Shown here piece by piece: positions 1 to 12,134 of a DNA stretch of 64,000 nucleotides (position 1 is the stretch's first letter; every line of letters begins with the position of its first letter). Source of the stretch: Channallabes apus (taxonomy: Eukaryota > Chordata > Actinopteri > Siluriformes > Clariidae); contig CM060126.1 in the NCBI GenBank assembly GCA_030522415.1, positions 2,321,833 through 2,385,832 on the forward strand, in the 5' to 3' direction. The translations under genes and the position numbers were made by a program. The notes under the pieces are model-generated. The model did not search any database and was not told the origin of the DNA. It worked only from the letters and a program-made list of their open reading frames with translations.

Positions 1-290
1 TAATGCAAAAAAAGAGAAGATTGTAGATGTTTTTTTTCTCCATCTGTCACTTGTTTATTAGAGAGGAAAGCAATTACTGTGAATTAGATTGCATAAACAA
101 ATTACTGTAATATACAGAAGTAGAAATGATTCACTGAGTCTTACTACTCTAATATTAATAATAAACCAGAACTCTTAGGCATTATTTATGTATAAGCTAT
201 ATTTTCATATTAAAAGTATAAGTGATATTTAAGGTAAGTACATTAGTATAATGTTAAAGATAATAAAGAAACATTTTAAATATCTACATT

Positions 291-337
<47 letters not shown>

Positions 338-353
338 CTGTATCTATCTATCT
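291..353. repeat. (ATCT)n microsatellite
   Basis: A tetranucleotide ATCT run, interrupted once by CTG near 338-340. A similar run lies at about 22206-22243. Confidence 0.95.
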
Positions 354-2676
354 ATAATTAGCACATTGCAGTGTCTTGCTATTAATATTTGTAGTTTGTG
401 CATAATTTTTTATTATGCTTGGATAATTTCATTAATACATTCAAATAAAAGCCGTTTTTATCATTAGTCACTACATGAATTAAATTTTCTTTCTGTTTGT
501 TCTCCTCTCTTTTAATAATAATAATATATATATACAGTATATAGCATGAATTTGTTTTTTTTTTCATTCAGTAATTACTTCCAAAACAGTGTCATGCTAT
601 TATAATTATAGATTTTTTAAAACAATGGTTATTTAAATGATTTAAAAGAGTCATTACATATAGATCTATACTGTATACACTGTACTGTATAGGTAGATAG
701 ATTTATATACAGTACACACATACACATACTGTATAAATGAGCCACAGTGTAATTAACAGGTAGTTCTTAGCGGTACTCTGTAGCCAAAAAGGTGAGGAGA
801 AACCATGGAGGTGGTGGACAGTCCTGAGAAACTTGCGAGATTGGCTTTATATTTCCACTTATTCCACTTTAGAGTATCAGCCCTGTTAACTTCCTGAATC
901 AGGGTTTGGAGAGAGATTTGGAATTCAGCCTTGTGTTAGGAGCTAGTTAGCTTTATATCCATAAATAAAAGCACACGGACGGTTCAAAGGCGATTCAGAA
1001 GTGATTAGTGCAGAGACGGCGTGTTGTTTAAGACGACATCACGTTATCAGGTGTGTGTTCTTGCTGAAAGTGCTTCTGTGTCTGGGTGTGAATGTGGGTT
1101 TTGTCAGGCAGCTGCTCTCTCCTCAGTACTGCGGACCGTACAGACCTACTCTCACCCACACTGAGACACACAGTTGGTGTCATTAACCACTGGACAACAC
1201 CTGGGACACGCCCACTCATACAGATAGTTACACCTCACAGTGCTGTTATCGTCCATTATCAGCACTTAATGGACTTAATGGAATAACGCCTCTTGTCCAA
1301 TCAGATTACCCGGTCAGAATTATCTGTTGTATAATTACGAAAACATTTATGCATATGACAATATTACGTCATGTGTGTTACTTAGACTATATATTTTAGC
1401 TGAGTCTTGTATGAAGTGAGTTTCATACTGTATATCCACTTATTAAATGTTTATAAGCACTTATGAGCGTGATATTACATTGTAATAACCTAGTTATGTA
1501 TATTACTGGGTTCACCACTAAAGCAAGTCTCTTATTTCTGCTTGATTTATAATATATCATGGTATGGTATACTGTAGGTCATATATCTCATAAATGTCCT
1601 TTTTTTATGCTTCATTAGCCGTGTTAGCAGAAGTGTTATAACATGAGCTTACTTTACAGAAATTCTCACTTAAATCAAGATGGCACACGGCAGCTGACAA
1701 ACGTGGAATAAGTCTAAATAAAATAATGCTAAATTTAAACTAGCAATGCTCATTATATGGAGCTACCCCTGCCTTCTGAACCCTGCCGTTAAGTCCATTT
1801 TCATTTGTTGACTGTATTAATTTTAGTATTAAATGGGATTTGAAAAAGAATCCTTGCCAAGCTCTTTGCCAGTTTGCTCTCGGTGCTCTATTAAAAGGCC
1901 GCTGCTATGGGAATGTGTGAACTGCCTGCCTCTTGAGTGCGATTGTGTGATTCAGCTGACATTTACACATTTATAGAAACGCTGGAGTTCTTTCTGGGTA
2001 TTTTGGGGGGGATTTATTTATTTTATTTTATTTGTTTAAATAATTAGAATAAATTGTGATTATCACTTCCATGTCTCGGCTCGGAGGTTAGGAACTGTGG
2101 TCTGGAAAAGCGAGAGCTGCTGGAGGAAAACGATCGCAATCGCAGAGTCACGATCATGTAAAGTTGGTTCATTCTTGATTTTAAAAAAGAGACGATCATG
2201 GAGCAGGAGTTACGAGACGTGCCGTGTCCTCTGGCTCTCTGAACGGCTTCCACTTTAAAATGCAAACTTCATGGTGTTCTACTGATGATGCCCTTTAGAC
2301 ACAAAACACGTTTTTCACCTCTTTCTTTTTTTCCCCACTTTCTCAGATTTGGCTTATCAGACACTTGCTGACCGCCTGCCAGCTTTGTCTGATCTCAGCA
2401 ACCAGGCGTAAATATAGATAGTTGAAGCTTTTTTGTTTTTCTATTTCTCTCTTACTGACACCTGGTTAAAATATCATGCCTTTTTTTGCGGGGGGTATCA
2501 TTGGGAGAGTAGCCAAGCAGTGGGGAAAACGTCCTTTGGGAGCAAGCGAGGATATTTTAAGCTTGTATCCAGTGTCTCAGTTGTTTAATTGGCAAAGAGA
2601 ATTGCCAAAAGACCACAGGGCATTGTGGGATTAAAAAAAAAAGAATCAGAGGAAGAAAAGAAAAAGAATGATAATG

Positions 2677-2677
<1 letters not shown>

Positions 2678-2707
<30 letters not shown>
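2678..2707. repeat. (AAAG)n microsatellite
   Basis: A short run of AAAG units in a purine-rich stretch. Confidence 0.9.
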
Positions 2708-3595
2708 GTCTCTCAAAGCCACTGACACATAATTTTCTTGAGGAAAGATTCTTATGTGCCTATAAGAATATTTACTTGAAAATATAGCTTTTTTTGTTTC
2801 AGATATGTTGTTTTTGACATATTCACAAATCACGACATTTGCATATTAACACTATCAGATATAACAATATCCTACTATCAGGAAATTAAATTAAATTTTA
2901 ATACAATTTAAACCGAGGCATTGCCATGTCTTTTATTGTCTTGTCCCTGTTACGCCATTACAAAACCTACATAACAAACTTTTTAGTATAAATTTGAAAG
3001 CATGATTTAGGACCTCTCGTTTCATTACTATGAACATAATTTAAAGCGCATATGAACACATTGATCATAAAATATATATTGTAAAACAAATTCATGTTTG
3101 CTTCAGCACTGGAAATATTGTTTTAGGCTAACTTATTATACACAATTCTTTGTTGTACTTGATCTGGCATTTAGATAAAGTCCTTCCATACGCCACCTGG
3201 TGGATATTCTGTGAAGCACAACGTATTTATTTAAATTCTAAAATGGTGCTTGCGGGATGTAGCGGCACTCCGCAAGATGAATTGCAGCCTTCTGTTGGGA
3301 AAAAAACGCATATTGTTAATGGTAACATCTGTATTGAAATTAATACACAACTATGTTCATATTAATCACTGTAGCTAAACGGATAAATCAATAATAGTAC
3401 AAATGGATACATTATAAAGAGGAATGAACGTACAAAGAAGAAAATGTAAAGCATTTTTTTTAATGTACGTAAAATACAGTTTTGTTTTTTGTCTTAATCT
3501 GTGTCTGTTGCTCAAAAACATAAATCTTATTAAGAATTAAGTTCTGAACTGCTGATTGGTCATCAGATAGGCGTTAATACACTTTAACACTAATA

Positions 3596-4566
3596 CACTC
3601 ACCGGCCACTTCAGGGAAATATCTAATCAGCCAATCAAATGGTGACAACTAGCGAGGGTCAAGAAGATTTGCTGAAGTTTGAATCAGCATCAGAAAGGAG
3701 AAGAGTGAGTTTTGAGCATGGCATGGCTGACAGTCTGGTCTGAGTATTTCCCAAACTGCTGGGATTTTCACACACTGTCTAGGGATTAAAGAAAATGGTC
3801 TGAAAAAGAGATAATATCCAGTGAGGTCGAGTCTTTGGAAGGAAATGCCTTGTTGATGCCAGAGGTTAGAGGACAGCAGCCTAGACTGGTTCAAGCTGGC
3901 AGAAAAGCAACAATAATTCAAATACCACTGCACCCGAGGTATACCGGAGCATCTTTGATAGTACAGCCTTGAAGCAGCTGTACTACAGCAGCAGAAGACC
4001 AGGTGTCGCTATAGAACAGGAATCTGATGCTACAATTCGCATGGTCTCACCAAAACTGGAGAATAGGAGACTGAAAAAAATGTTGTCTGGTCTGATCTTG
4101 GTTTCTGCTTCGGCATTTGGAGGGTAGGGTCAAAATTTGGAGTACACTTGAACAACATGAAATCATGGATTCATCCAGCAGCTGTTCAGGCTGCTCCTGG
4201 TGGTGGTGGTGGTGGTGGTGAAATGGTGTGATTTATTTTGGCACACTTTGGGCCGCTTAGTACCAGTTGAGCATGGTTTAAATGCCACAGCTAACCTGTG
4301 TATGTTGTTGATCATGTCCATCCCGTGACCACAGGATAACACAGTATTACTGTATTCTGCAGTCACCAGATCTCTATCCAGTGGAGCAATCCGTTGGGGA
4401 TGAGGTGGAACGGGAGATCCGCATCATGGATGTGGGATGTCAGTATGGACTGTAATCTCTGAGGAAGGTCTCCAGCACCTTGTGGAATCTGTGTTGTGAA
4501 GAATTAAGGCAAAAGGGGATTCAACCCCATACTACTGTAGCAAGGTGTACCTAATAAAGTGGTCAA
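3596..4566 (+). mobile_element. Decayed Tc1-like DNA transposon
   Basis: The left end reads CACTCACCGGCCACTT directly after a TA. The right end carries GGTGTACCTAATAAAGTGG. Both match what I recall of the termini of a widespread teleost Tc1-like family. The interior resembles that family's transposase gene on the plus strand but is shortened to about 970 bp and full of stops and indels, including a (GGT)n expansion near 4199-4219. The outermost bases of the right terminus have diverged, so the end is approximate. Confidence 0.7.
3690..4500 (+). pseudogene. Tc1-like transposase remnant
   Basis: Degenerate sequence inside the relict element, in the orientation of the family's transposase. No frame stays open over a useful length and no complete DDE triad can be read. 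Assignment rests on nucleotide resemblance to the family and on the flanking termini. It is non-functional and boundaries are approximate. Confidence 0.45.
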
Positions 4567-5825
4567 CTTTAACAGATTAAAACATATACAGTAGAAATGC
4601 CTGGAATTGTTGACATGGTGATGTTTTCTGTGAACAGGATCTGCGTTTATTTACTCTCCAGTGCCTGGACTTTGTAAGAATCGACGGTAACGCTGCAATT
4701 CTATTTGTTCACTTCCTGTTAGTTTATTATTATAACTTTTAATATAAACGATTTGGGGCGTATTCATGTTACAATATTAAAAAAGGACACCGGAGTCTCA
4801 GCTTACACTTGACCTCTATCCAGGAGGCTTAAAGGAAATCACTCTTCAAGGCTTGACAGCTCGGGCAATGCGCTTTCATAACAACATAACGCAACACAAC
4901 GCAAGCAATTACGTATATAATAAACGCAATGATTGCTTCGTTAAGTTCGGCTCCCAGAAGCACGAATCCGTCTTAAAATTTAGCACCTTCAGGATGGAAG
5001 CATGAGCGCACCGCGTAATCAGATTTCACACCGAATGAAAGGTCGTGATCAGACATCTTTATTCCACCCGAGCCAAAGTAATGGTGTGATTGTGCAGGAA
5101 TATGAGATGGAGGCTTAGAACAAAAGGTTGTGATGGAGAAAAGCAGAGTTTAGACGAAAGGAGTCAAGGGTGAGGAACAGTCTTGGTTCGAAGATGCGTG
5201 TGCGTGAACATGCTTCCTGTACGTAGTCACACTGAATCTCAATCATTTTATTTCCTAAAATTTCTAATTGTTTTATGGATCGAGCACAGATTGACAGAAA
5301 ATCTATTTCGAATTTTAGGAAATAAAATTTGTAAGTGACATGCACAAACACACAAACAAACAACAAAAGGGATAAAGGGAGGCTGGTGATGTTATGACTG
5401 TTGGTTTATAGCTACTATATTGAAAATGAGAACAAGAAATAAAGCTATAAATGGATAAAACATTTCGCACCGTTTATTTAATAATTCATTTGAATTTAAT
5501 TGTAGATTTTTGTCGCTGTAGCATCGTCACGCCACCTTGTCGTTAATTACTTTCCTATGACATTTATTGCGTTACTTATAAAATACAATCTGCACCAGAA
5601 TCTATGTTAAAATTCTAAAACCTGATTCCACTGGTTATTACAAATAACCTTCAAAAAAAAGTTCTTGCACAACTCACTCCTGTTCCTTCAGAAGGTGGCA
5701 ATGTGACCACAGTCTGCCTGAATCCTATTGTTTTTTTTTTTCCCCCTCTCTTCTTTCTCTCTCTTTGTCCTTCTGTCTTTTATCTTTGTCCTGCTGAGTT
5801 ATTGATCGTTCTCTCTCTCAAACAG
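4567..5825. other. Unassigned DNA upstream of the exon candidate
   Basis: No gene or known repeat recognised. About 4840-5110 is less A+T-rich and non-repetitive and could be conserved non-coding sequence. An 18-bp perfect inverted repeat lies at 5245-5262 and 5311-5328. The final 60 bases are rich in T and C and form the polypyrimidine tract before the exon candidate. Confidence 0.4.
5245..5328. repeat. 18-bp perfect inverted repeat
   Basis: ATTTTATTTCCTAAAATT at 5245-5262 is the exact reverse complement of 5311-5328, separated by 48 bases. It could form a hairpin, but the arms are short and A+T-rich, so no function is claimed. Confidence 0.6.
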
Positions 5826-5907
5826 AAGCGACTGGACCATTGAGCCATCGGACATTCCCAAATCACCCTTCACCCACGGCTACGATCCAGCAAACACGTG
5901 TAGTTAA
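5826..5907 (+). CDS. Candidate terminal coding exon, gene not recognised
   Basis: A long T/C-rich tract (about 5729-5820) ends in AACAG at 5821-5825, a good 3-prime splice acceptor. One frame after it, beginning with the last base of a split codon, is open for 26 residues and ends at TAA 5905-5907. The peptide starts SDWTIEPSD, continues IPKSPFTHGYDP and ends ANTCS. The composition is protein-like, rich in Pro, Asp and Thr with one Trp, and unlike the low-complexity shadows nearby. The other two frames close early. I know no family with this C-terminus, and no upstream exon was recognised within the preceding 5.8 kb. It could be the last exon of a gene extending leftwards out of the window, or chance. 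The start is set by the acceptor site, not by an ATG. Confidence 0.38.
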
Positions 5908-6689
5908 GCATCGCCGCGGCGACCGGCTCTCCTTTGCCCCACACTCCTCTCTCTGACAACAACTTTGTAAATATCGATTCTTTAGATTTATATCTTTCAC
6001 TAGAGAGGGACGGTGTCTGAGATGGATTTAAGAGCGAGACGTTGGGAATTGAAGCTGTTTTGATGTACAGAAAAGTCCAATAGTCTGGCGTTCACCGCCA
6101 AGGACTTTTTATTCGGTCATACATCAAAAAGCAATGCAAAACTCTACTCAATTCCCATAATGCATTATTTAAAAGTTGAATTTGAAAAGCTGTTTTAGCT
6201 ATGTGAGATATATCTCATCGTTATCTGAACTCTGTTTGACTGTGTAGTTTTCACACGTGATTATTTTCAATGCCGGTTATAACTACAACACTCGTCTGAA
6301 AGTCACGTACCGTCAACTGCGCTTATTTAATGAGGTATACAAAAAAATTATCAACACATTAACTCATGTTTAACGTGTTATATAGGTGTATATTTGCTTC
6401 ATTAATTTTTTTCATTTATTGTAATGACAGATTTAATTCAGTGTACAAACTGAACAAAATAGAGTCAGATTACAATTTTATTCTGCAAAGGAAATACAGA
6501 CAAGGAAACTATTACATTTAACCAGATAAATTAATATAAACATGACAAACATACTATTAAAAAAGAAGATAACCAACACATAAGAAATTTGACCATGGTA
6601 TAGGCATCAGGGTAGTACAGTGGTGTTTTTTTTTACTGTACTACAGTATGCTACATACTTTGGCACAATGGTGCATGTACAATACTATA
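5908..6689. other. Unassigned DNA, possible 3-prime UTR then repeats
   Basis: If the exon at 5826-5907 is real, this begins its 3-prime UTR. I see no canonical AATAAA signal in the first 700 bases. About 6590-6689 contains imperfect TACTGTA-type palindromes typical of old MITE debris. Confidence 0.35.
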
Positions 6690-7190
6690 GGACGGAACTA
6701 TGGAGTCACTCAAAATCCACAATAATCTCCTTTGAACAGTTGATATTGAGATGTTTATCTGCTACTTCTGCTCTGTGAAGCTTCATAACGGCTCTAATCT
6801 GAGCTGCTGGATGTTAATTGGTGATTTCTGAGGCTGGTGACTCTAAATGAACGTCTCCTCTGCAGCAGAGGTAGTTCTGGTCTTGATCTCCTGTGAAGGT
6901 CTTCATGAGGGACGGTTTCATCATCATGGAGCTCGATGGGTTTTACAAACGCACTCGACACACAATACTGTTCTTATAAGAACTATTACAGAACCGCTGA
7001 CCTTCATGTCTCAAAATAACAACTGACAGCAATGTCAGCTACAATGTAGCTGTTGTTGTTTGTTGTTTTTGTTGTTACTTAAATATTTGATGCCATAGTT
7101 TTGAAATCTCCAGAATTCTTCTGGAAAGTGTTGAAAATAAATCACAAGTAGGTACTGTACTGTATGTCCAAACTTTTGACTGGTACTGTA
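6690..7190 (-). mobile_element. Tc1-like non-autonomous relict, minus orientation
   Basis: The right end (about 7166-7190), read on the minus strand, is TACAGTACCAGTCAAAAGTT, the terminus of an abundant teleost Tc1-like family. The interior contains the CTCTGCTGCAGAGG-type segment also found near 8090 and 62240. It is a truncated, transposase-derived fragment with no usable ORF. A related copy in the opposite orientation lies at 7797-8341. Confidence 0.6.
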
Positions 7191-7796
7191 GGTTATACAT
7201 ATTTACTGGATCTGCCATAATGTTAATATTTACAGTCATCACATTTTGCTGCTTCGAGCCTGAAATGAAGACAAAGTTTTTGTTTCATCTATAATTTAAC
7301 TATATTTACTCAGTGCAACTTTTAACATACAAGTGAAAGATATACAGTAACATCAACGTATCAAAAAAAAGAAAAGAAATAGGAAATAAAATAAAAAAAC
7401 AGAATTACTGACTTGGGATCACCTCCTTCACCTCACAAATGACTTGTAAACTCAATCAGGTGAAGCTACAGTAATCACCCACAATTCTCACTCACTCCAA
7501 AGGCTAATACACAATACTTTAGTTAATACCATGGTACTTATTGGGTAGCATATTGGCTACCAATGTTCAGCAAGTATCGAATGTGGTACTACCTGTACTA
7601 TAACGTATAAGTTGTATGTACGAACATATCTAATAAAACCATTTGCTGAACTTTGGTAGACACTGTTGTGCCCTGGTATTCACCAAAGTATTGTGGTCCA
7701 CCTAAAACAGTGGTGCCACAGGACCTACCCTGGTAGTTTATAACTACCATAATAAAGTCTGATGTATCAAGGTAATAATACCTTTATATAATAATA
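7191..7796. other. Spacer between two inverted Tc1-like relicts
   Basis: A+T-rich with several short palindromes such as TACCATGGTACT near 7527-7539. It is probably MITE debris. No gene seen. Confidence 0.35.
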
Positions 7797-8341
7797 AGAG
7801 TTTGGGGTCACTTGCAAATTTCTTTGTTTTTGTTTAGTGATTTATTTTCTACATTCTACAACAATACTGTGGATTTCAAAACTATAAAATAACACATACA
7901 GTATGGAATTAGGTAATTACGTAACAACAAGAAAAACACCAGTTAGTTGTTATTGTAAGACACAGAGGTCGGCCTTTCTGTAATAGTTCCTGCAAGAACA
8001 GTATTGTCAAGTGCATTTGCAAAATCCGTCGAGCACCATAATGAAACTGTCTCTCATGAAGGCCGTCCCAGGAGGACGAGACCAAAACCTCCCTCTGCTG
8101 CAGACCAGAAGTTCATTTAGAGTTATCAGCCTGAAAAATGACCAATGAACAGCAGCTCAGATTAGAGGCGTTATGAAGTCTTTACAGAGCAGAAGTAGCA
8201 GAAACATCTCAATATCAACTGTTCAAAGGAGATGCATGCAGTTTTAACGCCTTCAGCAAAACTTTACAATGTAGAAAGAAATAAACATCAGGAACCATCA
8301 TGGATTTAGAAAGTGTCCTAAAACTTTTGAACGGTAGTGTA
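7797..8341 (+). mobile_element. Tc1-like non-autonomous relict, plus orientation
   Basis: The left end has AGTTTGGGGTCACTTG and the right end AACTTTTGAACGGTAGTG, both typical of a teleost Tc1-like family with CACTACCGTTCAAAAG termini. The interior is recognisably the inverse of 6690-7190, for example AGCAGAAGTAGCAG near 8187. There is no intact ORF. Confidence 0.6.
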
Positions 8342-9184
8342 TATACAGTATATATATATATATTAATATAAACGATCCTTCAATCCAAAAATGTTATGTG
8401 CGTGTGCTATTAAACTAAACAAGGACTAATGCAGAAACGGTGAACATAATCAGGCAGCAGAAAATGACTTTTTCGGGGGCAGGAACACGACCAGAGCAGG
8501 AAGAATGTTAAGTGGAAACTGTAGCAGTTAATAATGATGATCATTTTCCTTACAGCGCCCGACTTCTTGAAATCATCGCTCCATGTTCATACACTCATCC
8601 TCCATGCTGTCATCTCTTATTAAGACTGAGGATTAACTTACAGCAAAGAAAGAAATCTGTGGAGCGGAACAGTTGTTATGAGGCTTTTCAGGTCCCTTAG
8701 CTGTTTCTCTTTACTTTTTTTCTCTCCCACACAAACTCCTCACTCCTCCCACACCTCTCGTTCCTTGTCGCTCTGCGTCCAGTCCCATATCTGTTCTAAT
8801 CTCGTGCGGTTCGACGGGTTTTGTTGTGTTTACTGCAGATAGAGAAACAGAGTTTAGATATGAAATGCTGTGGGATGTTCACTGGAGTTGCTGGAGGATG
8901 AAGGAACGACGGATCAGCATGAATTCATTTTACTCTCAGTGGGTCTTTTTTGTCGAATTTTTATTTCCTAGTTGGAAATATGATGACGCAAGCAAGCATG
9001 TGAACTTGACACATGAACGTCAATGAAGCTAATGTAGCTACCATGCCAAAAAAAGTCATTGGCAATTTATGTATAAATTCTATACTTGTCACCTCCGCTC
9101 CATCTTTTCTTCACAAATACAGTATATACCCATGTCTGAATTATTCCCCCCCCCATGCCTCTCTATCCAGCTGCTAAACTTTAT

Positions 9185-9350
9185 ACGCCTTTCTTTATTA
9201 GAGTTGCGCGTATTTTTAGCTGCTCATTATCTTGCACAGAATTAATTAGCGCATCTGCATGCAACATCGCATTGTTCAGGTGTGAACGAGTGCGCGAAAC
9301 CTAATGAGATTTCCAGCTGGATTGCGTTAATGCCCTCAAGGTTCTACAGA
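9185..9350. promoter_or_regulatory. Possible conserved non-coding element
   Basis: A non-repetitive, moderately GC-balanced block with homeodomain-type cores (TTAATTAGCG near 9242) next to a POU-like CTGCATGCA and an E-box-type CAGCTGG. This texture is common in vertebrate developmental enhancers. This is inference from sequence texture only, with no alignment behind it. Confidence 0.22.
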
Positions 9351-9622
9351 GCCATGATTTTTTTTTTTAAAGCCCAGCAGGATGTTTTTTTAAACGATGT
9401 CGCATATTAGCGTCAGCCACTGATGAAATTTTGATGAGTTAGCATACAAGATCTCACTTGAGCCTCCAGGCAAAATTTGAAACACGATGTCTGTATTACG
9501 AAATAACAAAACTCAAAGATTATTTTCATGTTTCCAAGCACATATTAGCAATTTGCTAATCGTTAAAAGAGATCAAAGTTCTTACTTTTACTCCTTGATC
9601 CATGTTAGCGGTTTGATGTTTC

Positions 9623-9624
<2 letters not shown>

Positions 9625-9652
<28 letters not shown>
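9625..9652. repeat. (TTA)n microsatellite
   Basis: About nine TTA/ATT units. Confidence 0.9.
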
Positions 9653-9653
<1 letters not shown>

Positions 9654-9799
9654 TCATTCCAACAACATTAATTTGGTGTGTTAATTTTTATGTAGTTTTA
9701 TTTCCTCATGTAATGATAGGAATTTAAAATACTTTCTTTTTAATTTACCACACGGAAAGAAGGGAAAGTCGACTAGCTATTATTAGTTGACTAGGATTG

Positions 9800-10148
9800 C
9801 ACAACCCTGGACATTACCATTCTTTTATTACCATTTATTCTAACTCCATTCCACATAAAAAATTACATAACATAAATATACACCTACTTGTACAGCTGCT
9901 CTTATTGTTCTATATTTCTTCATATATTTTCTATATTGTGTATTGTTGTACAGTTATTTTATTTTAACTTCAACTTTTATATTTTATTTTATTCTTTCCT
10001 AGTTAAATGTACCCTTTATTTTATTTTTCATATTTATTTCCATAGTCTTTTATTTTAAGGTCACTGGCGGTTGTCTAAGCATTTCACTGCATATCGTACT
10101 GTGTATGACTGTGTATGTGACAAATAAAATTTTAATTTGAATTTGATT
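9800..10148 (+). mobile_element. 5-prime-truncated L2-type LINE, 3-prime tail only
   Basis: This matches the 3-prime UTR of the longer LINE at 33897-36433. Shared landmarks are AAGGTCACTGGCGGT, CATTTCACTGCATAT, the ACTGTGTATG segment and the terminal AATAAAATTTTAATTTGA. No coding sequence remains. Severe 5-prime truncation is usual for target-primed LINE insertions. Confidence 0.75.
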
Positions 10149-11117
10149 AGCTAATCACACAAATTGATCAAAAGACATAATAATTAGCATTTATATCACC
10201 TCATATAATGACTTTTCCATTAATAAACTACTGCACAGCAAAACAGTTTAGTGCTAAAGTTATTCTGCTAGGTAGCGGTATTAGCAACATCAGGGTTAGT
10301 TATCCTTTAGTTTGCTCGCACTGAGCTGTTTACTAGCTGTTCTGAGATAAACAGAATAGAGATGGCTAGAAATAATAAGGCAATATTGTGACAATACGTT
10401 TATATGTTCATCAAAGTGCAAAGCTAGCTATGTAATAATAGCCATCAAGTTAATTAGCCAAAGTAATAACCAGTAGATATCTTTGTTAGCAAAACATGTT
10501 CATGTATTAAACTGTGTGTCAAACATCGCTCTCCTATTTCACTGTGTAGTTAGGTTGTGTAGAACGCTAGCTAACATTACTTTAACTCTCAGTATAACAT
10601 CAGATGATCAAAATAGCTATTCAAGGACCCAAAACATCTGAGCTAAATTAAGGTATTTTGCATAGACCAATAGCTGTCTAGACGTGACAGTGGCAGGTGG
10701 TGATGTTCGCTATGACTCTCTGTGGACTCGAAATGTGTGGTGATAATGACCAGGCAGTTAAACCCACTTCCTTGGGCGGATCAGAGGGAATTAGAGCAGG
10801 TTTAGTGCATGAAATGCATATTTTAGCAGTGCTTTATCTCCCTTGCCTTGATTGACAGGCAGTAAGGTTTCATTTCACTCCTCCATGCACTTGACTTGGC
10901 TCCAGGTTGAATTTTGGATGGTCGATGGTTGAGCTGCTGAGCTGATGCTTATAAATTTTGATAAAAGCAGGCCAGTGTTATTCTACAAGGTCATTTGATG
11001 ATGACAAAGTAGAGAATCAGGATGGCAGGCATGAAAAGAGTTATTTTTGTCAGGGTTAGGCTGTAAGGCATTAAATCTGCAGGTCATCATGCTCCTTTTG
11101 CTCCAGCATGATCTTGT
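10149..11117. other. Unassigned A+T-rich DNA
   Basis: No exon, RNA gene or recognisable element. Confidence 0.4.
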
Positions 11118-11163
11118 ATCCAGTGGCGGATTTGGATATATGTAACATGGGGGCGGAGGGTTT

Positions 11164-11360
11164 GGGGGGGGGGGGGTAGATATGGAGAATGTTGATAACA
11201 TTTGCTGAATCAGTTTCTTATCGCTCGTTCACATATCGTCTCATTTTTCATGTCACAATCACGTGTCTCAATTAACCTCATTGGCGCATTGCCCCCCCCC
11301 CCCCCCCCGAGTGACCTCAGGTCTATCCCCCTTCCCCCTCCACGCCCCCCCCCCCACCCC
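11164..11360. repeat. Homopolymer G run followed by C runs
   Basis: A G tract at about 11164-11176 is followed by C tracts at about 11291-11308 and 11344-11360. They could pair or form G-quadruplex and i-motif structures. They also create proline- and glycine-rich spurious reading frames. Confidence 0.8.
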
Positions 11361-11898
11361 GGAAACCTGACTGCAGGGGAAAAGCACAGACCTAACTTTG
11401 TACTGCAATACAATTACTGCAGTAAATAATAATAACAATAATAATTCTATGAATTGCTACAGAATAAACCACAGCTCATTCATAATACTGTGAAAATATA
11501 CTGTGCTGTGTAGTTTCTCAAGTATATTTTGTTCTTATGTTTTGTTTGAGTATTATTACACAGTATTAACACACCACCAACGTGAAATGGTTTAGTCATG
11601 ACACTTAATTGGTGGCTCTACAGAATTCCACCATTCAGAACAGCCTGCAATATTACCAGGGCAGACATTACTTCCTCTGTGCCTTACCCTTTTATTGCAA
11701 GCTCCTTGGCTACTTGGCAATTATATACTACTGATGGAATTTATTATTAAACATTTATTGAACAAAAGTGATAACTTTTGAAAATATAACTCAATATATT
11801 AATACAGAGGTTTTTTTTTTTAAGATCACAGACTACATTAATTATAAATTCTTATTGTGTCATATTAATATTATGCCATCCTCAATAATAATGAGAAT

Positions 11899-12130
11899 GG
11901 GCATTGGTGGCTCAATGGTAGGTTTCTCGCCTACCATGCGGATGGCCCAGGTTCGATTTCTAGCCAATGCCCAAACCCCAGCCACTGGATGCAGTGCCAG
12001 TCCCAAGCCCGGAAAAAATGGAGGTTTGCGTCAGGAACATGTGCCAAGTTGTTGTGTGGATCATTTGGTCCACTGTGGCGACCCCTTAGTGGAAGCAGCT
12101 GAAAGACCAACAGCAAGAACAATGATAATG
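11899..12130 (+). mobile_element. tRNA-Gly-headed SINE
   Basis: The first 70 bases (11901-11970) read as a tRNA-Gly-like sequence with an A box (TGGTGGCTCAATGGTAG) and a B box (GGTTCGATTTC), beginning GCATTGG and closing CCAATGC. The anticodon loop reads CTACCAT where tRNA-Gly(GCC) would have CTGCCAC. A tRNA-unrelated body follows, ending in an A/T-rich tail at about 12115-12130. It ends right at the Tc1 element starting at 12135. Confidence 0.7.
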
Positions 12131-12134
12131 AATA

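Larger units (their letters stand above)
1..3595. other. Unassigned A+T-rich non-coding DNA
   Basis: No exon, RNA gene or recognisable transposon was found here. Open frames are short, overlap on both strands and lack domain signatures, so I treat them as chance. Simple repeats at about 291-353 and 2678-2707 are listed separately. The part around 1220-1330 may belong to an old dispersed repeat, but I could not place it. Confidence 0.5.
8342..9799. other. Unassigned non-coding DNA
   Basis: No gene recognised. It contains a C-run near 9147, a (TTA)n run at 9625-9652 and a possible conserved non-coding block at 9185-9350, listed separately. Confidence 0.4.

Noticed and set aside
11210..11429. 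Proline-rich and glycine-rich frames on both strands
   Set aside because: Translations of homopolymer C and G runs.
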